A stretch of 26,030 bases of DNA from the NCBI GenBank assembly GCA_005788205.1, contig SXYT01000065.1, positions 1 through 26,030 on the forward strand, written 5' to 3'. Source of the stretch: Actinomycetota bacterium (GTDB taxonomy: Bacteria; Actinomycetota; Acidimicrobiia; Acidimicrobiales; Ilumatobacteraceae). Positions 1 through 6,205 of the stretch are shown in pieces. How positions within the stretch are numbered: the stretch's first letter is position 1; each line of letters begins with the position of its first letter. The notes under the pieces are model-generated. The model was not told the origin of the DNA. It did no database searches and saw only the letters and a list, made by a program, of their open reading frames with translations. The translations under genes were made by a program, and so were the position numbers.

Positions 1-804
1 CTGCAGGTTGCAGTTGACCACGAAGACGAGATTGTCGAGTTGCTCACGCGCGGCGAGCGTGATCGCACCGAGTGACTCGGGTTCGTCCGTCTCGCCGTCC
101 CCGAGGAATGCCCACACGCGGCTCTGTGACGTGTCGGTGATCTCTCGGTTCATGAGGTAGCGGTTGAAGCGGGCCTGGTACAGAGCCGTGAGCGGCCCGA
201 GACCCATGGACACGGTGGGGTACTCCCAGAAGTCGGGCATCAGCCGCGGGTGCGGGTAACTGGAGAGCCCCCGCTGCCCGCGCCCGATCTCGCGGCGGAA
301 GTGGTTCATGTCGTCGACAGTGAGGCGGCCCTCCAGGAACGCGCGCGCGTAGACGCCCGGTGCGGCATGACCCTGGATGTACACGTGGTCGCCGGACTCG
401 CCGTCGTCCTTGCCGCGGAAGAAGTGGTTGAAACCGATCTCGTAGAGGCTCGCCGAACTGGCGAAGGTGGAGAGGTGACCGCCGATGCCGTCGGTGGTGC
501 GGTTGGCGTGCGACACCATGACCGCCGCGTTCCACCTGATGAACGCCCGGATGCGGCGCTCGATGTGCTCGTCGCCCGGGAACCAGGGCTCGTTCTCGCG
601 GGGGATCGAGTTGATGTAGGGAGTGGAGACCGTGGCGGGGAAACTGACCTGGGTCTCCTGGGCCCTGGCGAGCAGACGCGACAGCAGGTAGCGCGCACGG
701 TTCCGCCCCTGCTTGTCGACGACCGCATCGAGGGACTCGAGCCATTCCTCCGTCTCACCCGGGTCGGTGTCAGGCAATTGGTGGTGGGAACCATCGAACA
801 GCAC
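1..804 (-). CDS. aceE: Pyruvate dehydrogenase E1 component, homodimeric type (N-terminal part, cut by window edge)
   Basis: ThDP-dependent E1 that decarboxylates pyruvate and passes the acetyl group to the lipoyl domain of E2 in the cytoplasmic pyruvate dehydrogenase complex. The minus-strand frame reads continuously for 268 codons to base 1. It matches the AceE N-terminus in order: PYINSIPREQEPWFPGD, ERRIRAFIRWNA, FNHFFRGK, GHAAPGVYARAFLEGR (with the conserved His), SSYPHPRLMPDFW, PTVSMGLGP, then GDGETDEPES, the start of the ThDP-binding motif that would close at the NCNLQ where the window ends. The GTG at 804-802 is chosen as start because GGGAG lies 9 bases upstream (818-814) and the encoded N-terminus (LPDTDPGETEEWLESLDAV) begins like other AceE proteins. 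It diverges from rnhA across a 78-base gap that holds promoter-like hexamers usable in both directions. Its E2 and E3 partners are encoded about 8 kb away. Identity is very secure; only about the first 30% of the protein is present. Confidence 0.96.
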   Translation of the reverse strand, partial: MLFDGSHHQLPDTDPGETEEWLESLDAVVDKQGRNRARYLLSRLLARAQETQVSFPATVSTPYINSIPRENEPWFPGDEHIERRIRAFIRWNAAVMVSHANRTTDGIGGHLSTFASSASLYEIGFNHFFRGKDDGESGDHVYIQGHAAPGVYARAFLEGRLTVDDMNHFRREIGRGQRGLSSYPHPRLMPDFWEYPTVSMGLGPLTALYQARFNRYLMNREITDTSQSRVWAFLGDGETDEPESLGAITLAAREQLDNLVFVVNCNLQ

Positions 805-847
805 GCCGTGATTCTCCCACGGGGACGGATGCCGGTGTGGACGGTCG

Positions 848-876
848 TTTACACGGCCCCTGTTTTGGTGGACAAT
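848..876. promoter_or_regulatory. Divergent aceE/rnhA promoter with shared hexamers
   Basis: On the plus strand TTTACA (848-853) and GACAAT (871-876) are separated by 17 bases, and the rnhA GTG at 883 lies 6 bases after the -10, as expected for a leaderless transcript. On the minus strand the same bases read TTGTCC (875-870), 16 bases, TGTAAA (853-848), pointing at aceE with a leader of about 38 bases that contains its GGGAG. The hexamers are seen directly; promoter activity is inferred. Confidence 0.5.
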
Positions 877-882
877 CGTCCG

Positions 883-1341
883 GTGCCGGTTCAACCCCCA
901 GACGATTCGTTCGAGGTGGTCGTCTACACCGACGGCGCCTGCTCCGGGAATCCGGGGCCGGGCGGGTGGGCCTGGGCGACCGCCCCCGACGGTGCCATGA
1001 GCGACAGCGGCGGCGAGCCCCGCTCCACGAACCAGCGGATGGAGATCGTGGCGGCATGGAACGCCGTGCGTCACTTCCGGGACGACCCGCGGCGCCTCGT
1101 CATCGTTGCTGACTCCACGTACGTGGTGAAGTGCTTCACTGAGGGTTGGTGGCGCGGCTGGATCGCCCGAGGGTGGCGCAACTCGCAGCGCCAGGCCGTC
1201 GCCAACCAGGACCTGTGGCAGCCGTTCATCGAACTGGTGAACACGAGGGGCAACATCGAGTTCCGGTGGGTAAAGGGGCACAGCGGCGACCCGATGAACG
1301 ATCTCGTGGACCGCTTGGCGGTCGCCCACACGCAGTCCTGA
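883..1341 (+). CDS. rnhA: Ribonuclease HI
   Basis: Cleaves the RNA strand of RNA-DNA hybrids (R-loops, Okazaki primers) in the cytoplasm with two-metal catalysis. With the GTG at 883 the protein has 152 residues, close to the usual size of about 155. All four acidic metal ligands are present: Asp17 in YTDGACSGNPGPGGW, Glu54 in TNQRMEIVA, Asp77 in ADSTYVVK and Asp143 in LVDRLA, plus the His of VKGHSGDP. The frame stays open far upstream (a possible ATG at 829), but that part is antisense to aceE and does not look like protein. I prefer 883 because a TTTACA-17-GACAAT promoter places the transcript start at this codon and because the length then fits the family; 868 (GTG) is the alternative. There is no fused phosphatase domain, unlike the mycobacterial RNase HI-CobC protein. 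Confidence 0.95.
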   Translation: MPVQPPDDSFEVVVYTDGACSGNPGPGGWAWATAPDGAMSDSGGEPRSTNQRMEIVAAWNAVRHFRDDPRRLVIVADSTYVVKCFTEGWWRGWIARGWRNSQRQAVANQDLWQPFIELVNTRGNIEFRWVKGHSGDPMNDLVDRLAVAHTQS

Positions 1342-1394
1342 GGCGGTTCGCGGGGCCCGCTGCGCCGGGTTGGTCGGGATGGTGTCCCGTTGCG

Positions 1395-1400
1395 TAGCGT
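1395..1400 (+). promoter_or_regulatory. -10 box TAGCGT directly before the SDR start
   Basis: TAGCGT ends 7 bases before the ATG at 1408, leaving no room for a Shine-Dalgarno site, so the transcript is probably leaderless. The same TAGCGTGTC..GGCATGGA string, one base shorter in the middle, precedes the acyl-CoA dehydrogenase gene at 17547. A clear -35 is not visible; TTGGTC at 1370-1375 is a weak candidate with a long 19-base spacer. Confidence 0.45.
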
Positions 1401-1407
1401 GTCAGGC

Positions 1408-2193
1408 ATGGAACTCAAGGGAATCAGTGCAATCGTCACTGGTGGCGCATCCGGCATCGGTGCGGCATCGGTCCGTCTCCTCGCGAAGGGCGGTGCGAAG
1501 GTCGTCATCGCCGACCTGGAGAACCAGCGCGAGAAAGGCGAGGCTCTCGCCAAGGAGGTCGGCAACGCGGCGTTCTGCCCGGTCGACGTGACCAAGACCG
1601 AGGACATCGTCTCGGCCGTGGAGATGGCCAAGTCGATGGGCCCGCTCCGCGCGCTCGTCAACTCGGCCGGCATCGGCTGGGCACAGCGCACCGTCGGCAA
1701 GGACGGCTCGTACGACTCGGCCGCCAACCTCGATGCCTTCAAGCGGGTCATTGCGATCAACCTCGTCGGCACGTTCGACGCCATCCGCATCGCCGCGACC
1801 GCGATGAGCCAGACCGAGCCACTGGAGGACGGTGAGCGCGGTGCGGTCGTGAACATCGCCTCCGTCGCGGCGTTCGACGGCCAGATCGGCCAGAACGCGT
1901 ACTCGGCCTCGATGGGCGGCGTCGTCGGCATGACCCTCCCGGTCGCGCGCGACCTCGCCGCGATCGGCGTCCGTGTGAACACCGTGGCACCCGGCCTGAT
2001 CGACACCCCGATCTACGGCCAGGGCGAGGGCAGCGAGGCCTTCAAGGCGCAGCTGCAGAAGGGCGTGCTCTTCCCGCAGAAGCTCGGCAAGCCCGAGCAG
2101 CTGGCGTCGATGGTGCTCGAGTGCATCACGAACAGCTACATGAACGCCGAGACCATCAGGGTCGACGGCGGCATCCGCATGCCACCCAAGTGA
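1408..2193 (+). CDS. HSD10-like short-chain dehydrogenase (3-hydroxyacyl-CoA dehydrogenase type) with Lys-to-Met in the YxxxK motif
   Basis: A 261-residue classical short-chain dehydrogenase closest in pattern to type II 3-hydroxyacyl-CoA dehydrogenase / 17-beta-HSD10, which oxidises 3-hydroxyacyl-CoA with NAD. The Rossmann motif TGGASGIG is at residues 11-18, an acidic residue after beta-2 (ADLEN) suggests NAD rather than NADP, NSAG stands for NNAG, and the C-terminus RVDGGIRMPPK is HSD10-like. Ser152 and Tyr165 of the catalytic set are present, but the sequence reads YSASMGG where the family has YSASKGG: residue 169 is Met (ATG at 1912-1914) in place of the catalytic Lys. This would be expected to cripple ordinary dehydrogenase activity. 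The start is the ATG at 1408, since the family N-terminus (MELKGISAIVTGG) fits and an upstream TTG at 1390 overlaps the -10 box. Family assignment is strong; activity is doubtful as read. Confidence 0.9.
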   Translation: MELKGISAIVTGGASGIGAASVRLLAKGGAKVVIADLENQREKGEALAKEVGNAAFCPVDVTKTEDIVSAVEMAKSMGPLRALVNSAGIGWAQRTVGKDGSYDSAANLDAFKRVIAINLVGTFDAIRIAATAMSQTEPLEDGERGAVVNIASVAAFDGQIGQNAYSASMGGVVGMTLPVARDLAAIGVRVNTVAPGLIDTPIYGQGEGSEAFKAQLQKGVLFPQKLGKPEQLASMVLECITNSYMNAETIRVDGGIRMPPK

Positions 2194-2203
2194 CGACCGA
2201 GCC

Positions 2204-3106
2204 GTGATCGTCCTCCACGACGACCCGTTCACGCCGTTCGACAGGCAACCGTCTCGCGAATCCCCGGGCCCCGGCCCGGGGATTCGTCGTTCGGCGGCGG
2301 TGCCCGCGGCGTACGTGCCGCACTCTTCCGAGGCAGCGCGCCTGCGCGTGGGCGCCAGGCCACTCGACCCGGCGCAGTGGGTCTCGCCGCGCGACGCCGA
2401 TTGGGCCCCGACGATCGCGATGAAGCGGGCGCTCGTCGCCGAGCGACCGCACGAGGTCGTGGCGTGCCTGGACGGCGCGCAGGAGGCGTGCGACGAGGCG
2501 GCCGCGGGGGTGCTCGCGTCCGTGGGCGAGCCGCCCACCACGGAGACCGGCATCGACGCGCTCGTCGACGCAGCTCTGCGCGTTGCCGACGACCTGTGCC
2601 TGCTGCTGCCCGGGCCGCACGGTGCCCCGGTGCTCTCGGCCGCAGTGCTGTGCTCGCCCAACAGGTGGCGCCTGGCAGAGAAGCTCGGCGGCACGATGGC
2701 CGCGATACACGAGCCTGTCGCGCGTTACGACACGGACCTCGACTCCCCGGTGAACGCGATGCTCGTGCGGCTCTCTGCGGAGCGCCCCGTGTGGCGCGTG
2801 AACTGGGGACTGTCCAACCACCCCTCTCTGTTCCAGCCCGAGGTACCGCCCGTCACCCCGGCGATGGACATCGCCGGCATGTGGTTCCGGGTGGAGTGGC
2901 AGACGCTGCGCCGCCTGCCGGTGACGGGGGCGGTCCTGTTCACGATCCGCACCTTCACCGAGAGGCTCGCTGACTTCGCGACCCGAGGCCAGCCGGTCGT
3001 GCACGACTTCGCGGACCTGGTGGCGAAGATCCCCGAGAACGTGGCGGTGTACAAGAGCATCGCGCCGTACCGCGAGCGGGTGTTCGACTGGCTCAGCTCG
3101 CGCTGA
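2204..3106 (+). CDS. DUF3445 / heme-dependent oxidative N-demethylase-like protein
   Basis: A 300-residue protein that I recognise as the DUF3445 family, whose characterised members are heme-dependent oxidative N-demethylases acting on small methylated amines. Family-like stretches are GARPLDPAQWVSPRD (about 51-65), ERPHEVVACLDG (about 81-92), NWGLSNHPSLFQPE (about 205-218), WFRVEWQTLRRLPVTGAVLFTIRTF (about 227-251) and the C-terminal IPENVAVYKSI...YRERVFDWL. No signal peptide is visible. It begins 10 bases after the SDR stop. The GTG at 2204 gives an N-terminus with PFTPFD, a plausible family-like start, but residues 18-28 are an unusual Ser/Gly/Pro/Arg stretch encoded by a perfect hairpin (2257-2286). 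GTG codons at 2300 or 2315 would start just before the conserved core and leave that hairpin as a terminator for the upstream gene. The substrate cannot be inferred from the neighbours. Confidence 0.75.
   Translation: MIVLHDDPFTPFDRQPSRESPGPGPGIRRSAAVPAAYVPHSSEAARLRVGARPLDPAQWVSPRDADWAPTIAMKRALVAERPHEVVACLDGAQEACDEAAAGVLASVGEPPTTETGIDALVDAALRVADDLCLLLPGPHGAPVLSAAVLCSPNRWRLAEKLGGTMAAIHEPVARYDTDLDSPVNAMLVRLSAERPVWRVNWGLSNHPSLFQPEVPPVTPAMDIAGMWFRVEWQTLRRLPVTGAVLFTIRTFTERLADFATRGQPVVHDFADLVAKIPENVAVYKSIAPYRERVFDWLSSR
2257..2286. terminator. Perfect GC-rich hairpin between SDR and DUF3445 core
   Basis: CGAATCCCCGGGCC pairs perfectly with its complement at the other end (14 pairs; in practice about 13 pairs with a 4-base loop). 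It sits 64 bases after the SDR stop, inside the extended N-terminus of the DUF3445 reading frame. There is no U-tract. It may be an intrinsic terminator or attenuator if the downstream gene starts at 2300/2315, or simply a coding palindrome. Confidence 0.4.
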
Positions 3107-3109
3107 CGC

Positions 3110-4267
3110 TCAGGTCGTGTAGTCGGCGTTGATCCGCACGTAGCCGTCGGTGAGGTCGCACCCCCACACGGTGGCGGCCTCCGTTCCTGTGCCGAGCGTG
3201 ACGTGGATGAGCACCTCGTCGCCGCGCATGTAGTCGCTGAGACGGGCGAGCCCGGCGTCGTCCACACGGGAGGGGTACACCTCCTGGGCGCCGAACCGGA
3301 TGACGACCCTCTCCTGGTCGATGTCGTCGTACTGGCTGCACTTTCCGACGGCCATGGCCACGCGACCCCAGTTCGGGTCCGCACCGTGGACCGCCGTCTT
3401 CACGAGGGGCGAGTTCACGATCGCCTTCGCGACCGTCCTCGCCTGTGCCGCGTCGCGCGCACCGTCCACGGTGACCTCGATGAGTGTCTCGGCACCCTCG
3501 CCGTCGCGTGCGATCCGGCGGGTGAGGTCGAGCAGCACGGAATGCAGGGCGCGCCCGAACGCGCCGGCATCGACTGGGCCCGCCGCACCGCTCGCGAGCA
3601 CCACTGCGGTGTCGCTCGTGCTCGTGTCGGTGTCCACCGAGACGCAGTTGAGCGTGGTCGAAATGGCGCGGCGGAACTGCGCATCCAGTTCGTCCGCGGC
3701 CACGGCGGCATCGGTGAAAACGAGGGCGATCATCGTGGCCATGTCCGGTTCGATCATGCCGACACCCTTCGCCACGCCCACCACGCGCGCACCGGAGCCG
3801 TCAATGCCGCACTCGCTGACCTTGTGCACGGTGTCCGTGGTCATGATCCCGCGCGCCACGTCCTCGGCATCGGTGCCGGGCAAGTGGCCGGGCAGAGCAG
3901 CGATTCCCGCACGGATCCGGTCCATCGGGTACTGGCGGCCGATGACGCCGGTCGAGGCCAGGAGCACCTCACGGGCATCCAGGCCGAGTCTGGCAGCGAC
4001 ACCGGCGGTCACCTCGCGTGCGTTCGCCATTCCCTCCTCGCCGGTGGCCACGTTCGCATTCTTCGACACGACGACAACGGCGCGGTTCGTGCCGTCCAGG
4101 TGCTCACGCGAGAGGAGCACGGACGGCCCGGCGAACCTGCTCTGCGTGAACACTGCCGCCGCCACCGTGCCGGGGCCGCCGAGAACGACGGTGAAGTCCT
4201 TCGACGCGTCCTTCACACCCACGTTTGTCACGTGCGCGGAGAATCCATTCGGCAGGCGTACGGTCAC
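3110..4267 (-). CDS. argJ: Bifunctional ornithine acetyltransferase / N-acetylglutamate synthase
   Basis: Transfers acetyl from N-acetylornithine to glutamate (and in bifunctional forms uses acetyl-CoA), recycling the acetyl group in arginine biosynthesis. At 385 residues it has normal length. The autocleavage region reads KGVGMIEPDMATM with the nucleophilic Thr at residue 178, giving an alpha chain of about 177 and a beta chain of about 208 residues. Other family marks are ASTGVIG (about 104-110), VDTDTSTSDT, HGADPNWGR and the C-terminal DYTT. The start is a GTG at 4267-4265; CAGACT 6 bases upstream could be the -10 of a leaderless transcript. No other arginine gene is within the window, so it is an orphan argJ, divergent from a hydantoinase and ending 3 bases from the convergent DUF3445 gene. 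I cannot tell the bifunctional from the monofunctional form by reading alone. Confidence 0.95.
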   Translation of the reverse strand: MTVRLPNGFSAHVTNVGVKDASKDFTVVLGGPGTVAAAVFTQSRFAGPSVLLSREHLDGTNRAVVVVSKNANVATGEEGMANAREVTAGVAARLGLDAREVLLASTGVIGRQYPMDRIRAGIAALPGHLPGTDAEDVARGIMTTDTVHKVSECGIDGSGARVVGVAKGVGMIEPDMATMIALVFTDAAVAADELDAQFRRAISTTLNCVSVDTDTSTSDTAVVLASGAAGPVDAGAFGRALHSVLLDLTRRIARDGEGAETLIEVTVDGARDAAQARTVAKAIVNSPLVKTAVHGADPNWGRVAMAVGKCSQYDDIDQERVVIRFGAQEVYPSRVDDAGLARLSDYMRGDEVLIHVTLGTGTEAATVWGCDLTDGYVRINADYTT

Positions 4268-4305
4268 GGGGACAGTCTGTCACCCCGCCGGTGCCGGCAT
4301 TCGCT

Positions 4306-4311
4306 TACGCT
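4306..4311 (+). promoter_or_regulatory. -10 box TACGCT before the hydantoinase start
   Basis: TACGCT ends 6 bases before the GTG at 4318, the same geometry as other start codons here, and there is no Shine-Dalgarno sequence in the 6 intervening bases (ctcccc). A leaderless transcript is inferred. No convincing -35 is visible. Confidence 0.4.
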
Positions 4312-4317
4312 CTCCCC

Positions 4318-5721
4318 GTGCGCACGATCATCACGGACGGCCTCCTCGTGCGGGCGACGGGACGGTCAGAGTCCGACGTGGTCTGCGAGAACGGCCGCGT
4401 CACCTCTGTCGTGCCGCGCGGGACGGTGCAGGCAGGACCCGGTGACACCGTGGTCGACGCCGCCGGTTGCTACGTGGTGCCGGGGGCAGTGGACGCGCAC
4501 GTGCACATGCAACTGGACACGGGGACCACGGTCTCCTCCGACACGTTCGAGTCGGGGACAATCGCCGCCGCGTTCGGCGGGACCACCACGATCGTGGACT
4601 TCGCGGAGCAGCGTGCGGGCGGGAACGTGCTCGAGTCCTTCGAGAAGCGTGCTGCGGAGGCCGCCGACCAGTGCGTCGTCGACTGGGGTCTTCACCAGGT
4701 GCTCGGCGGAGTGACGCCGCAGGCCCTGCTGGATGCGCGATCCCTCGTCGCACGAGAGGGAGTGTCCTCCATCAAGCTCTTCATGGCCTACCCCGGGCGG
4801 CTCTACAGCGACGACGGCCAGATCCTGCGCGCGCTGCAGATGTGCGCGGACAGCGGGATGATGGCGATGGTGCATGCCGAGAACGGCCTCGCCATCGACG
4901 TTCTCGTGGAGCAGGCCGTGGCGGCCGGGAACATCACGCCCGACTTCCACTCGCGCACCCGCCCGCCCGAGCTGGAGGCGGAGGCCGTGCACCGTGCAGC
5001 CGTGCTCTCGCGCGTGGCGGGCAACGCACCGCTCTACATCGTGCACCTGTCCAGCAGCGACGCGATGCGCGAGGTGGTGGAGGCCAGGTCGCGAGGCACG
5101 AACATCTTCGCCGAGACCTGCCCGCAGTACCTCCACCTGTCGCTCGAGGACCATCTGGGCAGGGGCTGGCCGGACGGTGCCGCGTACATCTGCTCCACGC
5201 CGCTGCGGTCGAGGCACGAGCACCACCAGCGCGACCTGTGGAGCGGACTGCGCGACGACACCCTCGCCGTCGTGAGCACGGACCACTGCCCGTTCTGCCT
5301 GCGCGAGCAGAAACTGATGAACGGAGAGTCGTTCGACGTCGTCCCGAACGGCATCGGCGGGGTCGAGCACCGGGTCGACCTCATCCACCAGGGGGTCGTG
5401 GCGGGGGAGCTCACGCTCGAGCGCTGGGTCGAGGTGTGCGCCACCGCGCCCGCGCGGCTGTTCGGCCTGTCCGCCAAGGGTGACATCGCCCCCGGGATGG
5501 ACGCGGACGTGGTCGTCTACGACCCGGAACGGGTCACGACGATCTCGGCGGCTTCGCATCACATGAACCTGGACCACTCCGCGTACGAGGGGTTCGAGCT
5601 CCGCGGGGCGGTGCGCACCGTCGTCTCGCGCGGCGAGGTGATCGTGGACGGCGGTGAGTTCACCGGCAGGCGCGGCCGCGGCCGCTATGTGCGCCGCGAC
5701 GTGTCGCCACAGGTGCGCTGA
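4318..5721 (+). CDS. Dihydropyrimidinase / D-hydantoinase family amidohydrolase
   Basis: A 467-residue metal-dependent cyclic amidohydrolase that opens dihydropyrimidine or 5-substituted hydantoin rings to N-carbamoyl amino acids in the cytoplasm. The binuclear metal site is complete: His61-Val-His63, the carboxylated Lys153 in SSIKLFMAYPG, His186 in VHAENG, His243 in IVHLSSS and Asp322 in STDHCPF. The substrate-loop Tyr region FMAYPGRLYSDD is of the actinobacterial type. The frame remains open upstream into argJ, but GTG 4318 gives the usual N-terminus (RTIITDGLLVRA) and follows a TACGCT box. No carbamoylase, hydantoin racemase or pyrimidine dehydrogenase lies next to it, so the true substrate (hydantoin, dihydrouracil or another cyclic imide) is open. 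It ends 3 bases from the convergent MarR gene. Confidence 0.92.
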   Translation: MRTIITDGLLVRATGRSESDVVCENGRVTSVVPRGTVQAGPGDTVVDAAGCYVVPGAVDAHVHMQLDTGTTVSSDTFESGTIAAAFGGTTTIVDFAEQRAGGNVLESFEKRAAEAADQCVVDWGLHQVLGGVTPQALLDARSLVAREGVSSIKLFMAYPGRLYSDDGQILRALQMCADSGMMAMVHAENGLAIDVLVEQAVAAGNITPDFHSRTRPPELEAEAVHRAAVLSRVAGNAPLYIVHLSSSDAMREVVEARSRGTNIFAETCPQYLHLSLEDHLGRGWPDGAAYICSTPLRSRHEHHQRDLWSGLRDDTLAVVSTDHCPFCLREQKLMNGESFDVVPNGIGGVEHRVDLIHQGVVAGELTLERWVEVCATAPARLFGLSAKGDIAPGMDADVVVYDPERVTTISAASHHMNLDHSAYEGFELRGAVRTVVSRGEVIVDGGEFTGRRGRGRYVRRDVSPQVR

Positions 5722-5724
5722 CGC

Positions 5725-6171
5725 TCAGCCCTCGCGGCGCAGAGACTCGAAGATCTGGCCCAGCTGGCGGATCTGTCTCTCGTCGAGGCGGTCGATGAGG
5801 TGCCGGCGCACGCTCGCCACGTGGTGCGGGGCCGCAGCCACGATCCTGTCACGGCCCTTCGGCGTGAGCACAGCCATCATCACGCGGCGGTCGGCGTCAT
5901 TGCGCTCGCGCGACACCATGCCCTTGCGCACCAGCCCGTCGAGCCTGCGCGTGAGGCCGGACGGGGAGAGGTTCAGTGAGTCCGCCAGGTCGCACATGCG
6001 GAGTCGCCCGTCATCGGCCTCGCTGAGGTAGACGAGCACCTGGTAGTCGCCGGAGGTGAGACCCTGGGAGTTCAGATCCGCCTCGAGCTTGATGTTCAAC
6101 TGACCCGTCACCTCGATGAAGCCACGCCACGCGCGCATCTCGTCATCGTCCAGCCAGCGGGTGCGCGCCAT
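5725..6171 (-). CDS. MarR family transcriptional regulator
   Basis: A 148-residue winged-helix repressor/activator, which as a family binds DNA as a dimer and often responds to phenolic or small lipophilic ligands. The MarR core is visible: dimerisation helices at both ends, recognition segment LRMCDLADSLNLSPSGLTRRLDGLVRKGMV (helix-turn-helix, about 58-87), then the wing ERNDADRRVMMAVLTPKGRD with the typical DxRR motif. The start ATG at 6171 has GGGAG 9 bases upstream. It lies 34 bases downstream of the FAD oxidoreductase on the same strand and could be the third gene of the minus-strand unit starting at 8358; the convergent hydantoinase is the other possible target. No palindromic operator is obvious near it. 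Confidence 0.93.
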   Translation of the reverse strand: MARTRWLDDDEMRAWRGFIEVTGQLNIKLEADLNSQGLTSGDYQVLVYLSEADDGRLRMCDLADSLNLSPSGLTRRLDGLVRKGMVSRERNDADRRVMMAVLTPKGRDRIVAAAPHHVASVRRHLIDRLDERQIRQLGQIFESLRREG

Positions 6172-6205
6172 CAGTTGACGCTCCCTGCGTGGCGGTTCGA
6201 CGGCA

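Noticed and set aside
250..882. Long upstream extension of the rnhA reading frame
   Set aside because: It is antisense to the clearly homologous aceE frame and has no family similarity; RNase HI length fits a start at 883.
1402..2694. 430-codon minus-strand open frame over the SDR and DUF3445 genes
   Set aside because: It has Arg/His/Ala/Gly-rich composition typical of antisense frames in GC-rich genes, while the plus-strand frames show clear family motifs.
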